Source: Chionoecetes opilio
Taxonomy: Eukaryota; Arthropoda; Malacostraca; Decapoda; Majidae
Direction: 5' to 3'
NCBI GenBank assembly: GCA_016584305.1
Contig: JACEEZ010001674.1
Coordinates: forward strand, 215,001 to 279,000
DNA length: 64,000 nt
Shown here: piece by piece, positions 10,429 through 21,741 of the stretch
Layout: each line of letters starts with the position of its first letter
Position numbering within the stretch: position 1 is the first letter of the stretch
Notes under the pieces: generated by a model
What the model was told of the DNA's origin: nothing
Databases searched by the model: none
What the model saw: only the letters and a program-made list of their open reading frames with translations
Program-made: the position numbers and the translations under genes

Positions 10429-11147
10429 CTATTTACTTTCTACTTTTCTTAGTAATTTAGCATCATCAGCGAATAAACTCATATAACTGTTTACTCCTTC
10501 TGCCATATCATTTACATAGACCAAGAACATCACTGGGGCCAATACTGATCCTTGAGGAACTCCACTTATCACACTGCACCATTCTGACTTTTGATCTTTT
10601 ATTACTGTTCTCATCTCTCTGTTGCTCTAAAAGTCTTCCATCCACTTCAGCAAACCACCCTTCAAATCCTCCTACATGTTCTAGCTTCCAGAGCAGTCTC
10701 TTATGAGGTACCTTGTCAAATGCCTTCTTTAGGTCCAAGTAAATGCAATCGACCCACCCTTCTCTTTCCTGTGTCACATCGATCACTCGAGTAAAAGCTC
10801 GATAAATTTGTTGTACATGACATTCCTCCTCTAAATCCAAACTGGCCACCTGCAAGTGTGTTTGTCTCTTCCAAATATTTCAACCATCTGTCCTTCACAA
10901 TTTTTTCACACATTTTTGCCACTACACTTGTTAATGATACTGGCCTGTAATTTAGTGGTTCTTCTTTGTCACCTCCTTTGTGAATTGGCACAATATTTGC
11001 TCTTTTCCAATCAAGCGGGACTCTGCTCTCCTTGAGTGAACTCTCAATTATATGTAATTTTCCTGCTAGTTGGTTACTGCACTCTTTCACTATCCAGTTC
11101 GACACTCCATCTGGACCCGGGGCTTTTCTCACATCTTGACTTTCCAT
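10429..11147 (-). pseudogene. LINE B reverse transcriptase core, frameshifted
   Basis: Minus-strand frames give APGPDGVSNWIVKECS, LNYRPVSLTSVVAKM, then CIYLDLKKAFDKVPHKRLLW (motif A) and GVPQGSVLAPVMFLVYVNDM with SLFADDAKL (the FADD catalytic box). Both catalytic aspartate sites remain, but the frame changes at least twice, so no enzyme is made from this copy. Confidence 0.85.
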
Positions 11148-11755
11148 TAGCTTTTTACTTCTATTGCGTCTACTTTTATGTCTTCCATTATATTTTCTTT
11201 TGCTATTATATTTTTCGTTTTGAATTCACTTTCTCTTGTAAATACAGTCTGTAAGCACTTATTCATCATCTCGGCCTGTTGTAATGCATCTTCATACACT
11301 ATGCCTTCTACCTTCAGCTTATCTATTCCTTCCTTGTTTTTCATTTTTCCATTAATATATCTATAGAAAAGTTTCGGTTCATTCCTACATTTTTCTATTA
11401 TATTCCTCTCATAGTTACTTTCTTCTTCGCTTTGGATTCATACATATTCATTTCTAGTTGTTTTGTACTTCTCCCAAAGGTTGCTGCCACCTTTTTCCCT
11501 CCAACTATTCCATGTTTTTTCTCTTGCTAGTCTTGCTAATTCACATTTTCTGTTAAACCATTCATTTTTTTTCTTTTCTCTGATAACTATCCTTGGAACA
11601 TAACTATTTATTCCTTCGGTGTAAATTCGGATGAACTCATCCCATTTTTTCTGGGTACTCGTTGTTGCATGGAAATTACTCCAGTCTGTCTCTCCGAAGA
11701 ATATTCTTAATCCGTCAAAGTCTGCTTTTCCATAATTGTATCTTCCTTTTTTATG

Positions 11756-12346
11756 TTATTCTTTTCTCCCCTCCTTTTTGCTATCATTTATTTCAAATTC
11801 ATTAAGTACATGGTTGCTCTTTCCAAGTGGGCACTGATAATTAATTTTACTAATTACTTCCAGTTCTTTCGTCAATAGTAGGTCTAGTCTTGATGGTTCT
11901 TCGCTACCTCTGAATCTTGTGTTCTCTTTAATCCACTGAGTCATGATGTTATTCATTACCAAATCCAACAATATACCACCCCATGAGTTTTCTCCTCCTT
12001 CAGTATACCATTCTTCCCAGCAAACTTCTTTGCAGTTAAAATCTCCCATCAAAATTATGTTCTCACTATTTTCCATCGTATTCTTTAAACATTTGCTTGT
12101 GTCTCTTATCATGTCTCCTTACTCTTCTCTCCCCCAGGAATTTGTCTTAGGTGGAACGTATACGATTACTAAGTCTCTTATTCCTTTTTTCATCACCGAC
12201 TCTACCTTCAACACCTCGGCCATTCCTTCTTCTTTCTCCACATTTCCTACTACCACATCCTTCCTTGTTAACACCATTACACCACCTCCCTTTTTCTGGT
12301 TTCTGTTTCTCCTCCATACATTATATTGACCCTCCCCAACTGGCAC
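11756..12346 (-). pseudogene. LINE B apurinic-type endonuclease region
   Basis: Minus-strand translation contains GQYNVWRRNRNQKKGGGVMV, then VYVPPKTNSWGREE and ILMGDFNCKEVCWEEW, typical of the endonuclease of non-LTR elements (the GDFN block carries catalytic Asp and Asn). Stops interrupt it around 12117. Between 11147 and 11756 lies the linker region with several frame breaks. Confidence 0.8.
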
Positions 12347-12391
12347 ATCCTCAGAATCACCTGATTTGACCTGACCTGACTACCGCATAGC

Positions 12392-13719
12392 CAGTGGCGT
12401 CACCAGGATTTTTTTTGGGGGGGGCTTTAGCTCCGGGGTGTTGATGGGCGAGCGCAGCGAGCCTATCCAGCTGGGGGGTTGGGGGGTAATTTTGAAAATT
12501 AATCAGTTCCAGGGTAATTTTGAGGCCCAAAAAAGAGAAAAAAGTGGAATTAAGCTTTCATTACATGACACATAAATTAATAGAGTTATACCATGCATCA
12601 TACCATATTAACTATATTTGATAATTTGAAGAAAAAATTTATTCTGTTTATACAAAATAATAAAATTGCCATTTTTCTCTCTCCACTAACAAACACAAAG
12701 GAATTGCACAATGTATGTTTGTGGTTTGTTTCTCAGTAAGGTTTTATCTTGATAATGAAAAAAATATATAAATGTAAACTTATAATATATTCAAGGTATT
12801 TCCCTTATTACACAAAAACAGGTACATGGGATACTGTAGTTAAACAGAATAAAGTACATGATCATGATAAAGTAACTAAAAGCCGATTTAACCTGCCTCC
12901 CACTGCCTTACCCTGCCTCCCACTGCCTTAACCTGCCTACCACTGTGTTATCCTGCCTCCCGTCCTGTGTTACCCTGCCTCCCACTGCCTTACCCTGGCT
13001 CCCACTGCCTTAACCTGCCTCCCGTCCTGTGTTAACCTGCCTCCCGTCCTGTGTTACCCTGCCTCCCACTGCCTTACCCTGGCTCCCACTGCCTTAACCT
13101 GCCTCCCACTGTGTTAACCTGCCTCCCGTCCTGTGTTACCCTGCCTCCCACTGCCTTACCCTGGCACCCACTGCCTTAACCTGCCTCCCATCCTGTGTTA
13201 ACCTGCCTCCCGTCCTACGTTACCCTGCCACCCACTGCCTTACCCTGGCTCCCACTGTGTTAACCTGCCTCCCGTCCTGTGTTACCCTACCTCCCATTGC
13301 CTTACCCTGGCTCCCACTGCCTTTACCTGCCTACCACTGTGTTAACCTGCCTCCCGTCCTGTGTTACCCTGCCTCCCACTGCCTTACCCTGGCACCCACT
13401 GCCTTAACCTGCCTCCCATCCTGTGTTAACCTGCCTCCCGTCCTGCGTTACCCTGCCACCCACTGCCTTACCCTGGCTCCCACTGTGTTAACCTGCCTCC
13501 TATCCTGTGTTACCCTACCTCCCATTGCCTTACCCTGGCTCCCACTGCCTTTACCTGCCTACCACTGTGTTAACCTGCCTCCCGCCCTGTGTTTCTAACG
13601 TCTAAATATTCTTTTTTATTGTTTTTGGGTAGCAGGCTACTAGCAGCAATTTTGGGGGGGCTGAGTCCTTGACTTGGGGGGGCTAAGTCCCCCTTACCCC
13701 CCCCGCGGTGACGCCACTG
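12392..13719. mobile_element. hAT-type non-autonomous element with perfect 8-bp TSD
   Basis: TIRs start cagtggcgtcacc and end ggtgacgccactg; the target duplication cgcatagc is at 12384-12391 and 13720-13727. The subterminal regions have G-runs. There is no transposase; about half the interior is the minisatellite 12890-13598. The cagtggcgt end is typical of hAT elements. Confidence 0.9.
12890..13598. repeat. Minisatellite, ~21-bp subunits, inside the hAT element
   Basis: Two alternating subunits, cctgcctcccactgcctta and cctgcctcccgtcctgtgtta, repeat more than 30 times in mixed order, giving higher-order units. Spacers are not unique, so this is not a CRISPR array. Confidence 0.92.
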
Positions 13720-13727
13720 CGCATAGC

Positions 13728-14292
13728 TGTAATGTACAGACTAACAAGACCACACCTGACCTGACCTGACATGAGTCAACCTCATAAAGGACCCTACTCA
13801 ACCTTATAAAATGAGGATCAACGATGTAATGTCTCAGTATCCTAAAATTCAAGCCGAGAACATCAGTCTGACACACTTAACCCTCTACAATGCTGTTGAA
13901 AGAATTCTACAGAAGTGTGAAGAAAGAATTCTTGACAGAAGAAACAGCAGTTATGTTTATGCGTGAAAGCAATCTTCTGGACGCACATAAAAGAAGCAGA
14001 GCACAGTCATCGATGTGGTAGTGTTATGTAAGAAAAAGAAAAAACTTTTGTTTGTTTGTCTGTTTTGTTTTTCTATAATACTCTACTGTATAATAGACAA
14101 TATCATATAGCAATAGTAAGTTGCAGCCTGAAGTGTAAGATTGTAGACTACATAGAGAGTAAGAAGTTTAGACCGCACGCTATAGTGTAAAATGTCCCGG
14201 TAGACCGCTCGCTATAGTGTAAAATGTCCCGGTAGACCGCTCGCTATAGTAGACCGTGCCTTCCACACGACACTCACACACATATTTTATAT

Positions 14293-14345
<53 letters not shown>

Positions 14346-14350
14346 TTTAT
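13728..14350. other. Intronic stretch with a small 32-bp tandem repeat and (TA)n
   Basis: A 32-bp unit containing tagaccgctcgctatagtg repeats about 2.7 times at 14168-14257, and AT-rich dinucleotides fill 14283-14350. No gene or other element recognised. Confidence 0.6.
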
Positions 14351-14556
14351 ACAGGGAAGTCCCATTATATGAGCATTCATTATACGAGAATTCGATGATA
14401 CGAGATGTGTAAATTAGGGTCTATTTTCAATATACGAGATCAAAAATCCAATGCTACGACATTCAAACTGGGGTGAGTAAAATTACCAAGTTATTTACTA
14501 AAGTAAATTACAAGTTATTTACTAAAATTATGAAGTCATTTACTGACTATACAATA

Positions 14557-15599
14557 CCCGCAAATAGAAATCGGACCTATCCCATAAGAAACCACTGTCT
14601 AGCGGTCCGAATTCTACTAGCGTATCCCGCCCTATGGTTTGAGGTAGAGTTGGCTGGCGATATCTAGTAACTCTCCTGGGCGGGTAGTGTGGGAGGTGTG
14701 TGGAACTCACGCTCAGTGCCGACCCAGACAGCAAGGGGAGACGTTAATGCTTTGGTATTCTCTGCCCCGTTTTCCCAATATTTTGACGAGCACTTTTTGC
14801 CCTTTAATTCTTTATATATTCACTAAATATGGGTCGTGCACACATGACTAAGGAGGAGAAGGCTCGCATATTAGCCTGGAGGCAAGAAAAAGTGCCTATT
14901 AAAGAAATTTGTAGGCGTACTCGCCGAGCGATGTCAACCGTAATGTTGCTGCTGGCTGGCGCTCGTGGGGCACCACCCAATGTTGTTCCCACAACAAAAC
15001 CTTATCCTGGACGCCCACGGAAGACTTCCAAAGTTACAGATCGTCTTCTTGGAAGAGAACTACGTAAAAACCCTCATCTTACAGCTTCTCATCTAAAAAA
15101 AAGTAATCCAACCCTGCTAAAAGACGCATTCATCCGCTGCATCCAACACCGTCTCCAGAGGGACCTCAAGCTTCCCTGCCGCCGTGCTGCACGCAAACCT
15201 CTACTGATGGATCGTATGAAGAAAGCTCGACTGGATTTTGCCAAGAAATACATCCACTGGACAGCTGACGACTGGAGGAAGGTCATGTGGTCGGATGAAT
15301 CGACGTTCAAGTGTATTCAGGGCCGTTCTACCACAGTAAGACGATCACCTTCAGTCAGTAGATTCGACCTTGCCAACACAGTTCGCACTGTGAAGCACCC
15401 CGAATCTGTCATGATTTCGGAATGTTTCAGTGGTTTAAGAGGTCATGGAGGTTTGTTCTTCCTCCCAAAAAAGCTATCAACAAATATAAAAAAATAAAAA
15501 ATACAAAATATTATCTAATATGTTTGTATTATTTATTTCCTTGATATTCATGTTTATGCAACCAGTTGCAAAGCAGGTCCGATTTCTATTTGCGGTGAC
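14557..15599. mobile_element. Tc1/mariner-type element, 1.04 kb, internally deleted
   Basis: The inverted ends share ccgcaaatagaaatcggacc and are bounded by TA at 14555-14556 and 15600-15601. It contains the transposase remnant at 14829-15497 and is shorter than a typical 1.3-1.6 kb Tc1 element because the 3' part of the gene is missing. Confidence 0.8.
14829..15497 (+). pseudogene. Tc1-like DDE transposase, C-terminally truncated
   Basis: The 222-codon frame starts MGRAHMTKEEKARILAWRQE with a helix-turn-helix (about residues 8-55), then a GRPRK hook (about 61-65) typical of Tc1, a second helix-turn-helix, and DDWRKVMWSDESTFKC with the first catalytic Asp (about 156). PESVMISECFSGLRGHGG corresponds to the block before the second Asp. 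The frame then ends in unrelated Lys/Asn codons, so the second and third catalytic residues are lost. A full-length Tc1 transposase is about 340 residues. Confidence 0.85.
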
Positions 15600-15983
15600 T
15601 ATGATTTTACCTAAGGTTGTACTATAATTATACTCAATCTGAAAATATGATAATTCTGCTGGCTCGGTACGACAATGTGGCCTACAAAAGTTCACATCAC
15701 TGGACGATGTACAATGATTCAGATGCACAGAGACTAGTTTGTGGGTAGTGGAAGAGGTCTGCACACCCCTCCCTTGTCCCTTACCTACCCTACCCTCTCG
15801 AGTCTATTGTATCACGTGGCGTCCCCAACAGTACATACAAAGTCTTTTTTGCTTGCATGTATTGTGCCTTGCAAATTTGTGCCTGTGTAAATTTTATGAT
15901 TGGCGCACAACGCATTTCCTGGGGCATTTTTTTATTAATTTGGTGCATATTTTAGTGCATTTCTATGGAGCCATTACCATATA

Positions 15984-16771
15984 CAGGGAGGTCCCGTTAT
16001 ACGAGCATTCGATATACGAGAACCCGATGATACGAGATGTGTAAATTAGGGTCTATTTTCAATATACGAGATCGAAAATCCAATGATAGGACATTCAAAC
16101 TGGGGTGAGTAAAATTATCAAGTTCAAAATGCACGCCCTACCACTCCCAGGCTGGACAAAGGGGGATTTGGTTGACCCCAGTGAGGTCACCCCTAGCAAG
16201 CCGTCACCTGAAGGGTAATTAAGCATATGGCGCGGCCTGACATTTAGGGGTAATTAGCATGTGTGCAGCCTCAACCTTGGGACCGCAGTCAGGTCACCCC
16301 TAGCAAGGCGTGACCTGAAGGGTAATTAAGCATATGGCAAGGCCTGACCTATAGGGGTAATTAGCAGGTGTGCGGCCCCAACCTTGGGACCGCTACACTA
16401 CCTTCTCTTGTATCACGCGGCGTTCCCTACATTACAAAGTCTTTTTTGCTTGTTATGCATGTTTTATGTTTAATTAATGTGCAGTTATGATATTTTGTGT
16501 GCTATTTTCTCTTTCAGAATGCTTTTTTTACAGAATAGGTAGTACAGTGTGGGCAATATAGACGCTGTGTGTTTTTTGTGTTTGCTATAGTTTATTTTAG
16601 CTTGAAAAACATGTTGTTGTTTTTTTTGTTTTTTTTGTTTTTTTTATTTATTGATGGGGTCTTGGAACCAAACCTATATTTTACCATTAGTTATGTGTTT
16701 CGTTATACGAGATTTCGCTTTACGAGTATGCCAGGTGGAACCTAACTGCTCGTATCTTCGGGACCTCCCTG
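15984..16771. mobile_element. Tigger/pogo-type element (cagggaggtcccgttatacg), 788 bp
   Basis: Left end cagggaggtcccgttatacg, right end complement cttcgggacctccctg, bounded by TA at 15982-15983 and 16772-16773. The octamer-like word tacgag recurs several times in both subterminal regions. A two-copy tandem lies inside at 16176-16393. No transposase. Confidence 0.75.
16176..16393. repeat. Two-copy ~110-bp tandem repeat
   Basis: Each unit runs from aggtcacccctagcaag through gggtaattaagcatatgg to caaccttgggaccgc. The first copy of the surrounding element shows no such duplication in the recognisable part. Confidence 0.75.
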
Positions 16772-16773
16772 TA

Positions 16774-17299
16774 TTGGTTTAGCTTAAATCGATTCTTTCT
16801 AAGATGGAGAAGCTATTGATAGTTCATGGTAAGAACGCTAAATTGGCAACACTACGAGTCCATATTGTAGGTGCAGGGTGTCAAGTGTCCTACTTTGTCC
16901 TACATTTTCCTACTTTTTTTGAGAAAGTGTCTTACTTGTCCTACTTATCTGGCCTTCAAAGGTAGAATTTAAGGCACTCCGTGCCAGGGGCAGGTTTCAA
17001 GTGCAAAAGTGCAGTATCCTCTGCATACACTGAAATAGGCCAAGGGGCATGATTGAATTTGAAAACCTGATATGTCAAATGGGCTCTGCAAGCAGGTTGT
17101 CAGTTCAGTATGGCCTGATAGGAATCCAGGGGGTCCTGTGGGGGGAAGGGAGAGAGATTTCCTTCAGCCACCTTGTGGACTGGGAGATCCACAGCCTAGA
17201 TTGCAGCTGGAGAGGTTTGCCTATTAGTGGTTGAGCAGGCTTTGCTGGTGTTCCAGAAAGAATATCAAGTTGTGCACATCCTGTATGACCCATTATGTG
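16774..17299. other. Unresolved sequence before the hAT-like pseudogene
   Basis: No clear motif. A direct-repeat-like stretch of tcctac words occurs at 16888-16945. It may hold the decayed N-terminal half of the hAT-like gene that continues downstream, but this cannot be shown from the sequence. Confidence 0.3.
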
Positions 17300-17772
17300 A
17301 GTCTTCTCAAACTCATGCAGAGATTCATGCAACGGCAGGTAATTGAGAGGATGTATGGATCTGATTTGGCAACAGTTCACTGCAATGATGTCAAGCTGTA
17401 GCTGCAAGACAAAGATCTGGTCATTGAAAGTGCAACATGAAAAGTTCTTCAAGAGCTGACACATGACCAGCAAAAGCATATTCTGCTTAGAATACGTTTC
17501 TTCTTTGGCACAGCCAAACTTCAGCGGAAGTTACCATTGCAGAAATGCTTGCTGAGACAGCTGGTATGCCTGAATCCACAGAAGAGGTCCAGAGAGTCAA
17601 ATATGGTATCAATTGAGAGACCTGCAATAACCTTGCAACCACAGTCAAAGTCAGTGCAAGTGAAGTAGTTGATGAGTGGAAGCTGTTTCAGGTTGACATT
17701 GACCAGTCAGAGTACATCAAGAGTGAATCGAGAAATATTGGATGAGAGTTTTTGCAGCTACAGTCTCTAGAT

Positions 17773-18085
17773 TAGTGTTTCTTAACCTTTTTACCACCAC
17801 CACACACCCTTTAGTAGTTGGTCCTTGCCTCCATAACCCCCCCCCCCCCCCGGGGCCTCTCCCATTCACTTCTTCAACCAAAATAATCAAGAATCAAAAA
17901 GAAAAACTGAAAAAATGTGTGTTTTAGTACATTTATTGTGCATATGATTATTCATAAACACCTTGAACATACCCAGCATATTTAGTTAGGTCACGTTTAA
18001 TTAAATACTGACAGGTTTTCCGTTTTCTCTCTGGTCTCAGGCCCCCCTTGGTAATTTCCCACGCCCCCCAGGTTAAGAACCACTG
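17773..18085. mobile_element. hAT-type MITE, 313 bp, with 8-bp TSD
   Basis: Ends tagtgtttcttaacc and ggttaagaaccactg are imperfect inverted repeats. The duplication ctctagat lies at 17765-17772 and 18086-18093. No coding sequence. Confidence 0.85.
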
Positions 18086-18254
18086 CTCTAGATCAGTGGT
18101 TCCCAACCTTTTTTCAGTTGTTTCCCCCTTCAACCAGTTCAACCATCTGGATTTTCCCCTTCACGTGGACAAGGAAAAAGTAGCCAAAACACAACATTTT
18201 CTTGCTTAATAACACAAGCATATAGGCACTTTCCTCCATATAGTTCCTCTATAT

Positions 18255-18727
18255 GAGGTGTATAGTAACATAGTCCGGTAAGCGCCAAAAAGAGAAAGTG
18301 GAGAAAAACGCAGTCAAAGTTTTGCGACTTTCAGAATGCGGTATCTCGGCAATGAATTGAGCTAGGAAGCTGGGGTTTATTTTAAAATGAGCGTTAGGCA
18401 TTGTACATTAAGGCAAGCATTGTGAAGTAACCGAGATGTTAAAGCGTTCTGAAAAATAAAACAATGACTGCGTTTTTCTCCTAATTAAATTTGACCGCAT
18501 CGAATAAAAATGTCACAAACGCCCCTGTAGACCACCTTACACCACCCAAAGATAATGTTTTGTCAATCCTAGTATTAGGCGTCAAGGAGCGATGGAGGTA
18601 CACTGGCAATGGCAGCTGGGATGGCGGGGTGCTACGAGAGCTCTGATTGGCTGAGTCTTTGTCTACGTATCATGAAACGCGCTGCGCCATAGGCGGCCAC
18701 CACGTGTGTACACAAGTGCCGCTTACC

Positions 18728-18767
<40 letters not shown>

Positions 18768-18941
18768 GATAAGATTTTCATCCTATCTAGACACTTTGCA
18801 AGTACCAACTACAAGGTTATTGACTATACAAAGCGCCGCACGTAGCATGAACTAGGCGGACTCGAACCGCTGTACCAATGCACAGGGAACGCTGCAATTG
18901 GAGAATCAGCGTCCTACAGAAACCTTGCCACCTCTACCGGC

Positions 18942-19024
<83 letters not shown>

Positions 19025-19225
19025 TGTGAGTCCCCCTCCGGTGACAAGCTAGACTCGCCGCGGCACGGACCTGGCAACAATGTTAGATGGATGGATTTTC
19101 GACCCTATTGCGGGTTGCATATTAACTTCCCTTGACTCGCCCGGGATAAAGGAGGGTTTGGGCAATATAATGCCATACCTAACTCGATTTCGGTCATGGT
19201 GGCGCTTACCAGACTATGTTACTAC
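18255..19225. mobile_element. Nested TIR element with (GA)n arrays
   Basis: The left end agtaacatagtccggtaagc and right end gcttaccagactatgttact are inverted repeats of more than 20 bp. It contains two GA arrays, 18729-18763 and 18943-19021, separated by a tRNA-like stretch. A TA target is possible but not clear. Confidence 0.65.
18764..18942 (-). repeat. tRNA-derived SINE-like segment
   Basis: On the minus strand a B box, ggttcgagtcc, lies at 18858-18868 with tagaggtggcaagg about 70 bases upstream, a weak A-box match. The segment lies between two GA arrays. It does not fold as a convincing tRNA from visual inspection. Confidence 0.4.
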
Positions 19226-19712
19226 ATGCCTCAGCATTCCGTCGAAACTTCCTGTAATCCAGGAGGTTAGGTTAGGGTAGGTTATATTATACTTCAAGAA
19301 AAGTCAATAGCCGCATTCTAAGAATTTTTTCTTCTTCTGTCGACAAAATGCTAGTAATTTAGAGGTCCCTCAGGATAAATTTCCCCCTTAAAATCCTGAA
19401 ATTTCCCCCCAGGGGGAAATTTCCCCCAGGTTGGGAAATGCTGCTCTAGATGGACAACTGAGGTACAAACTTGTTTCAGTTCTTATTAAGTCTGCACTTG
19501 TCCTTGGAGAAATTAATACAGAGTCTGAGCGCAGTCTGTCAATCAATGCAAGGGTTGTCACCCAAGAGTGGCTGAGTCTTGGTGAGAAGACCATTGTTGG
19601 GCTTCGTGTTGTGAAGGAAGCCGTCAGATTCTCTGATCCTGTGTCACATCAGCCAGAGAAGATTGCCATTACAGAAGAAATTAAGAGGTGTGTGAGATCT
19701 GTTCATGACATA

Positions 19713-21344
19713 CACTGGTACCTTGACTTACGAGTGCCCCAACTTACGAGTTTTCCGAGTTACGAACAGTCGCTCGGTCAATTTTTTGCTTTGAGTTGCG
19801 AGCCAAAATCAGAGTTACGGGCGATTTTTTGTTTTTTTTGTTTTTTTGTTACGAGCGAGCTTCAGATACGCCACCGCTAGTTGGCGCAGCGAACGCCACA
19901 ACATCCGCCCAGCATCCCGCGTCTCACTCGTTCACTTCACGTGGTTACCTCGCCGTGGAAGCATCTCTGTTGTGTTGGGCTCACACAGGCGAATGCAAAT
20001 GGCGGAGGGTGAGTGCAGTACGTTTAGCGGCAGTTCCACCCACAGCTGTTTCCAACAACTGATACACATAAGAACATAAGAAAATAAGGAAGCTACAAGA
20101 GGCCGCGAGGCCTACACGTGGTAGTTCCTGTCACCTAACACTACCTAAATCCACCTTTCATCCCCATCCATGAACCTATCCAGCCCCTCTTTAAAGCTCC
20201 CTAATGACTCTGCACTAACTACCTGTCTACTGAGACCATTCCATTCATTCACCACCCTATTTGTGAACCAGTTTTACCTATTTCCTTTCTAAATCTACGC
20301 TTTTCCAGCTTGAATCCGTTACTTCTTGTTCTACCCTGGTTAAAAGCCGTAAGAACTTTTCCTACCTCTCCTTTATTAAATCCCTTTATCCACTTAAAAA
20401 CTTCTATCGGATCGCCCCTTACTCTGCGTCTCTCGAGTGAGTGTAATTTTCATAACTTCAATCTCATCTCATAACTAAAGCTACGCATCCCTTGTATCAT
20501 TTTGGTCATCCTTCTCTGCACTGTTTCTAACAAGGCTATATCCATCCTGTAATATGGAGACCAAAACTGAACCGCATAGTCTAGGTGAGGCCTGATTAGA
20601 GCCAGATAAAGCTTTAGAATAACTTCCGCACTTCTACTTTTAACACTTCTGGTAATGAATCCTAATACTCTATTAGCTCTATTTCTGGCTTCAATACATT
20701 GTTTCCTAGGTCGGAGGTCTGGGCTCACCCTCACTCCAAAAATCTTTTTCACCTTCTGATCTTTTCAGCGATACATTGCTTAATGGTGTATCTATTACCA
20801 GCGTGTTTTCTACCAACATTCATAACGCTGCACTTATCAATATTAAATTCCATCTGCCATCTGACTGCCCACTCGTTAAGTTTATGTAAGTCTCCCTGCA
20901 ATATGTTTACATCAGACTGTGATCCAATAATCCTACCTACCTTAGTATCATCAGCAAACTTGCTGATATCACTGCTAATCCCACTATCCAAGTCGTTGAT
21001 ATAAATCAAAAATAGTAATGGACCCAACATTATACACAGAGTATAAACACTGGCAAATGCAAATGGCGGAGGGTGAGTGCAGTACGTTTAGCGGCAGTTC
21101 CACCCACAGCCGTTTCCAACAGCTGATACATAGAGTATAAACACTGGCGAATGCAAATGGCGGAGGGTGAGTGCAGTCCAGTCATATAGGTACAGTACAA
21201 AAATTGGGGTGTTTTTTGGGGGGCTGGAACGGATTAATGGTATTTCAATTAATTTCAATGGGGAAAATTGATTTGATATACGAGCAAATTGAGTTAAGAG
21301 CTCGATCAATGAACGAATTAAACTCGTAAGCCAAGGTACCACTG
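19713..21344. mobile_element. Tigger/pogo-type element, 1632 bp, with nested CR1-like LINE
   Basis: Ends cactggtaccttgacttacg and its near complement ggtaccactg are bounded by TA at 19711-19712 and 21345-21346. The word ttacgag recurs subterminally. The excised join restores the hAT-like reading frame, which fixes both ends. Inside is a 20-bp-scale duplication of the words caaatggcggagggtgagtg (three copies) and the LINE 20070-21030. Confidence 0.8.
20070..21030 (-). pseudogene. 5'-truncated CR1-like LINE (family A), RT motif to 3' end
   Basis: On the minus strand the frame starts LGPLLFLIYINDLDSGISSD, then ISKFADDTKVGRI (catalytic FADD box), and continues through NRVLGFITRSVKSRSAEVIL and LIRPHLDYAVQFWSPYYRMD. 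One frame break near 20750 separates two parts. The 3' tail is a tandem of acataagaa, as in CR1 elements. A short duplication of about six bases (atacac) may flank it. The same family is near complete at 46496-52006. Confidence 0.85.
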
Positions 21345-21741
21345 TATATAAGAAAAGGCTTCAGAGGGAAAAGGAGGAAGAAAAGAAAAAAAGGAATCAA
21401 GAAGAAAAGAAAAAAGGAAGCAAGAAGAAGAAAAGAAATCTCAGAACAAGCTGAAAAACAGAGGGAGAAGCTTGCAATCACTGGCAAGGAGTGACAACAG
21501 CCTAAGTGAGAAAGAACAGAAAGCCAGAAAGAACTTGGGATGCAGCAGATGAACTTTTGAAGGATACAACAGCAAAGCTTGACAGTGCTTTGGTGACTAG
21601 TGCAACGTTACCAGATGTGCGATAATTATTGCAAAATGCAATAATTTTGCCATCTATACAATAGGCAATAGTAAGCATGCAATATTGCGATAATATTACT
21701 AGAAGAAATGTAGCAGAACCTGCAGCGGCCGTAGTCTAATA

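Larger units (their letters stand above)
9612..12365 (-). mobile_element. CR1-like LINE (family B), minus strand, ~2.75 kb
   Basis: In minus-strand order it holds an endonuclease region (about 12346-11756), a reverse transcriptase (about 11150-10430) and a C-terminal domain (10295-9657). The 3' end on the minus strand is a short tandem of aactaggtaaatac, the microsatellite-like tail of CR1/L2 LINEs rather than poly(A). ORF1 and the very start of the endonuclease are missing. The same family appears at 32475-34918 and at 56525-61899. Confidence 0.85.
14352..15983. mobile_element. Tigger/pogo-type element (cagggaagtccc), interrupted copy
   Basis: It begins after TA with cagggaagtcccattatatg and repeated tatacgag/gatacgag words, nearly the same as the complete copy at 15984-16771. 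A Tc1-like element (14557-15599) is inserted, and the second copy is inserted at its right. The interior 15740-15960 matches part of the second copy (cttttttgcttg, tgtatcacg). Its own right end was not found. Confidence 0.6.
18094..19443. mobile_element. hAT-type element, 1350 bp, at the same target site
   Basis: Ends cagtggttcccaacc and ggttgggaaatgctg are inverted repeats typical of hAT elements. It is flanked by ctctagat at 18086-18093 and 19444-19451, sharing its left duplication with the MITE 17773-18085. A second element (about 18255-19225) is nested inside. Confidence 0.85.
17300..21625 (+). pseudogene. Decayed hAT-like transposase-derived gene, split by three insertions
   Basis: Three pieces are in order: about 17300-17772, 19452-19712 and 21347-21625. 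The middle piece reads SVLIKSALVLGEINTESERS and LSINARVVTQEW, resembling the hAT dimerisation block (small residues, SER/VER, then S.NARIVT). Removing the two hAT elements and one TSD set restores frame across FLQLQSLDGQLRYKLVS; removing the Tigger element restores VHDIYKKRLQREKEEE, followed by a Lys/Glu-rich coiled-coil-like tail. Several stops lie in the first piece (for example near 17398 and 17740), so it was probably decayed before or after the insertions. A cellular hAT-derived gene is an alternative to a transposon; the family name is from memory. Confidence 0.6.

Noticed and set aside
12890..13598. Repeat array that could be taken for a CRISPR
   Set aside because: Units are contiguous with no unique spacers, and it sits inside a eukaryotic hAT element.
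18858..18868. Possible genuine tRNA gene on the minus strand
   Set aside because: B box is good, but no cloverleaf or acceptor stem could be traced, and it lies between GA arrays inside a transposable element.
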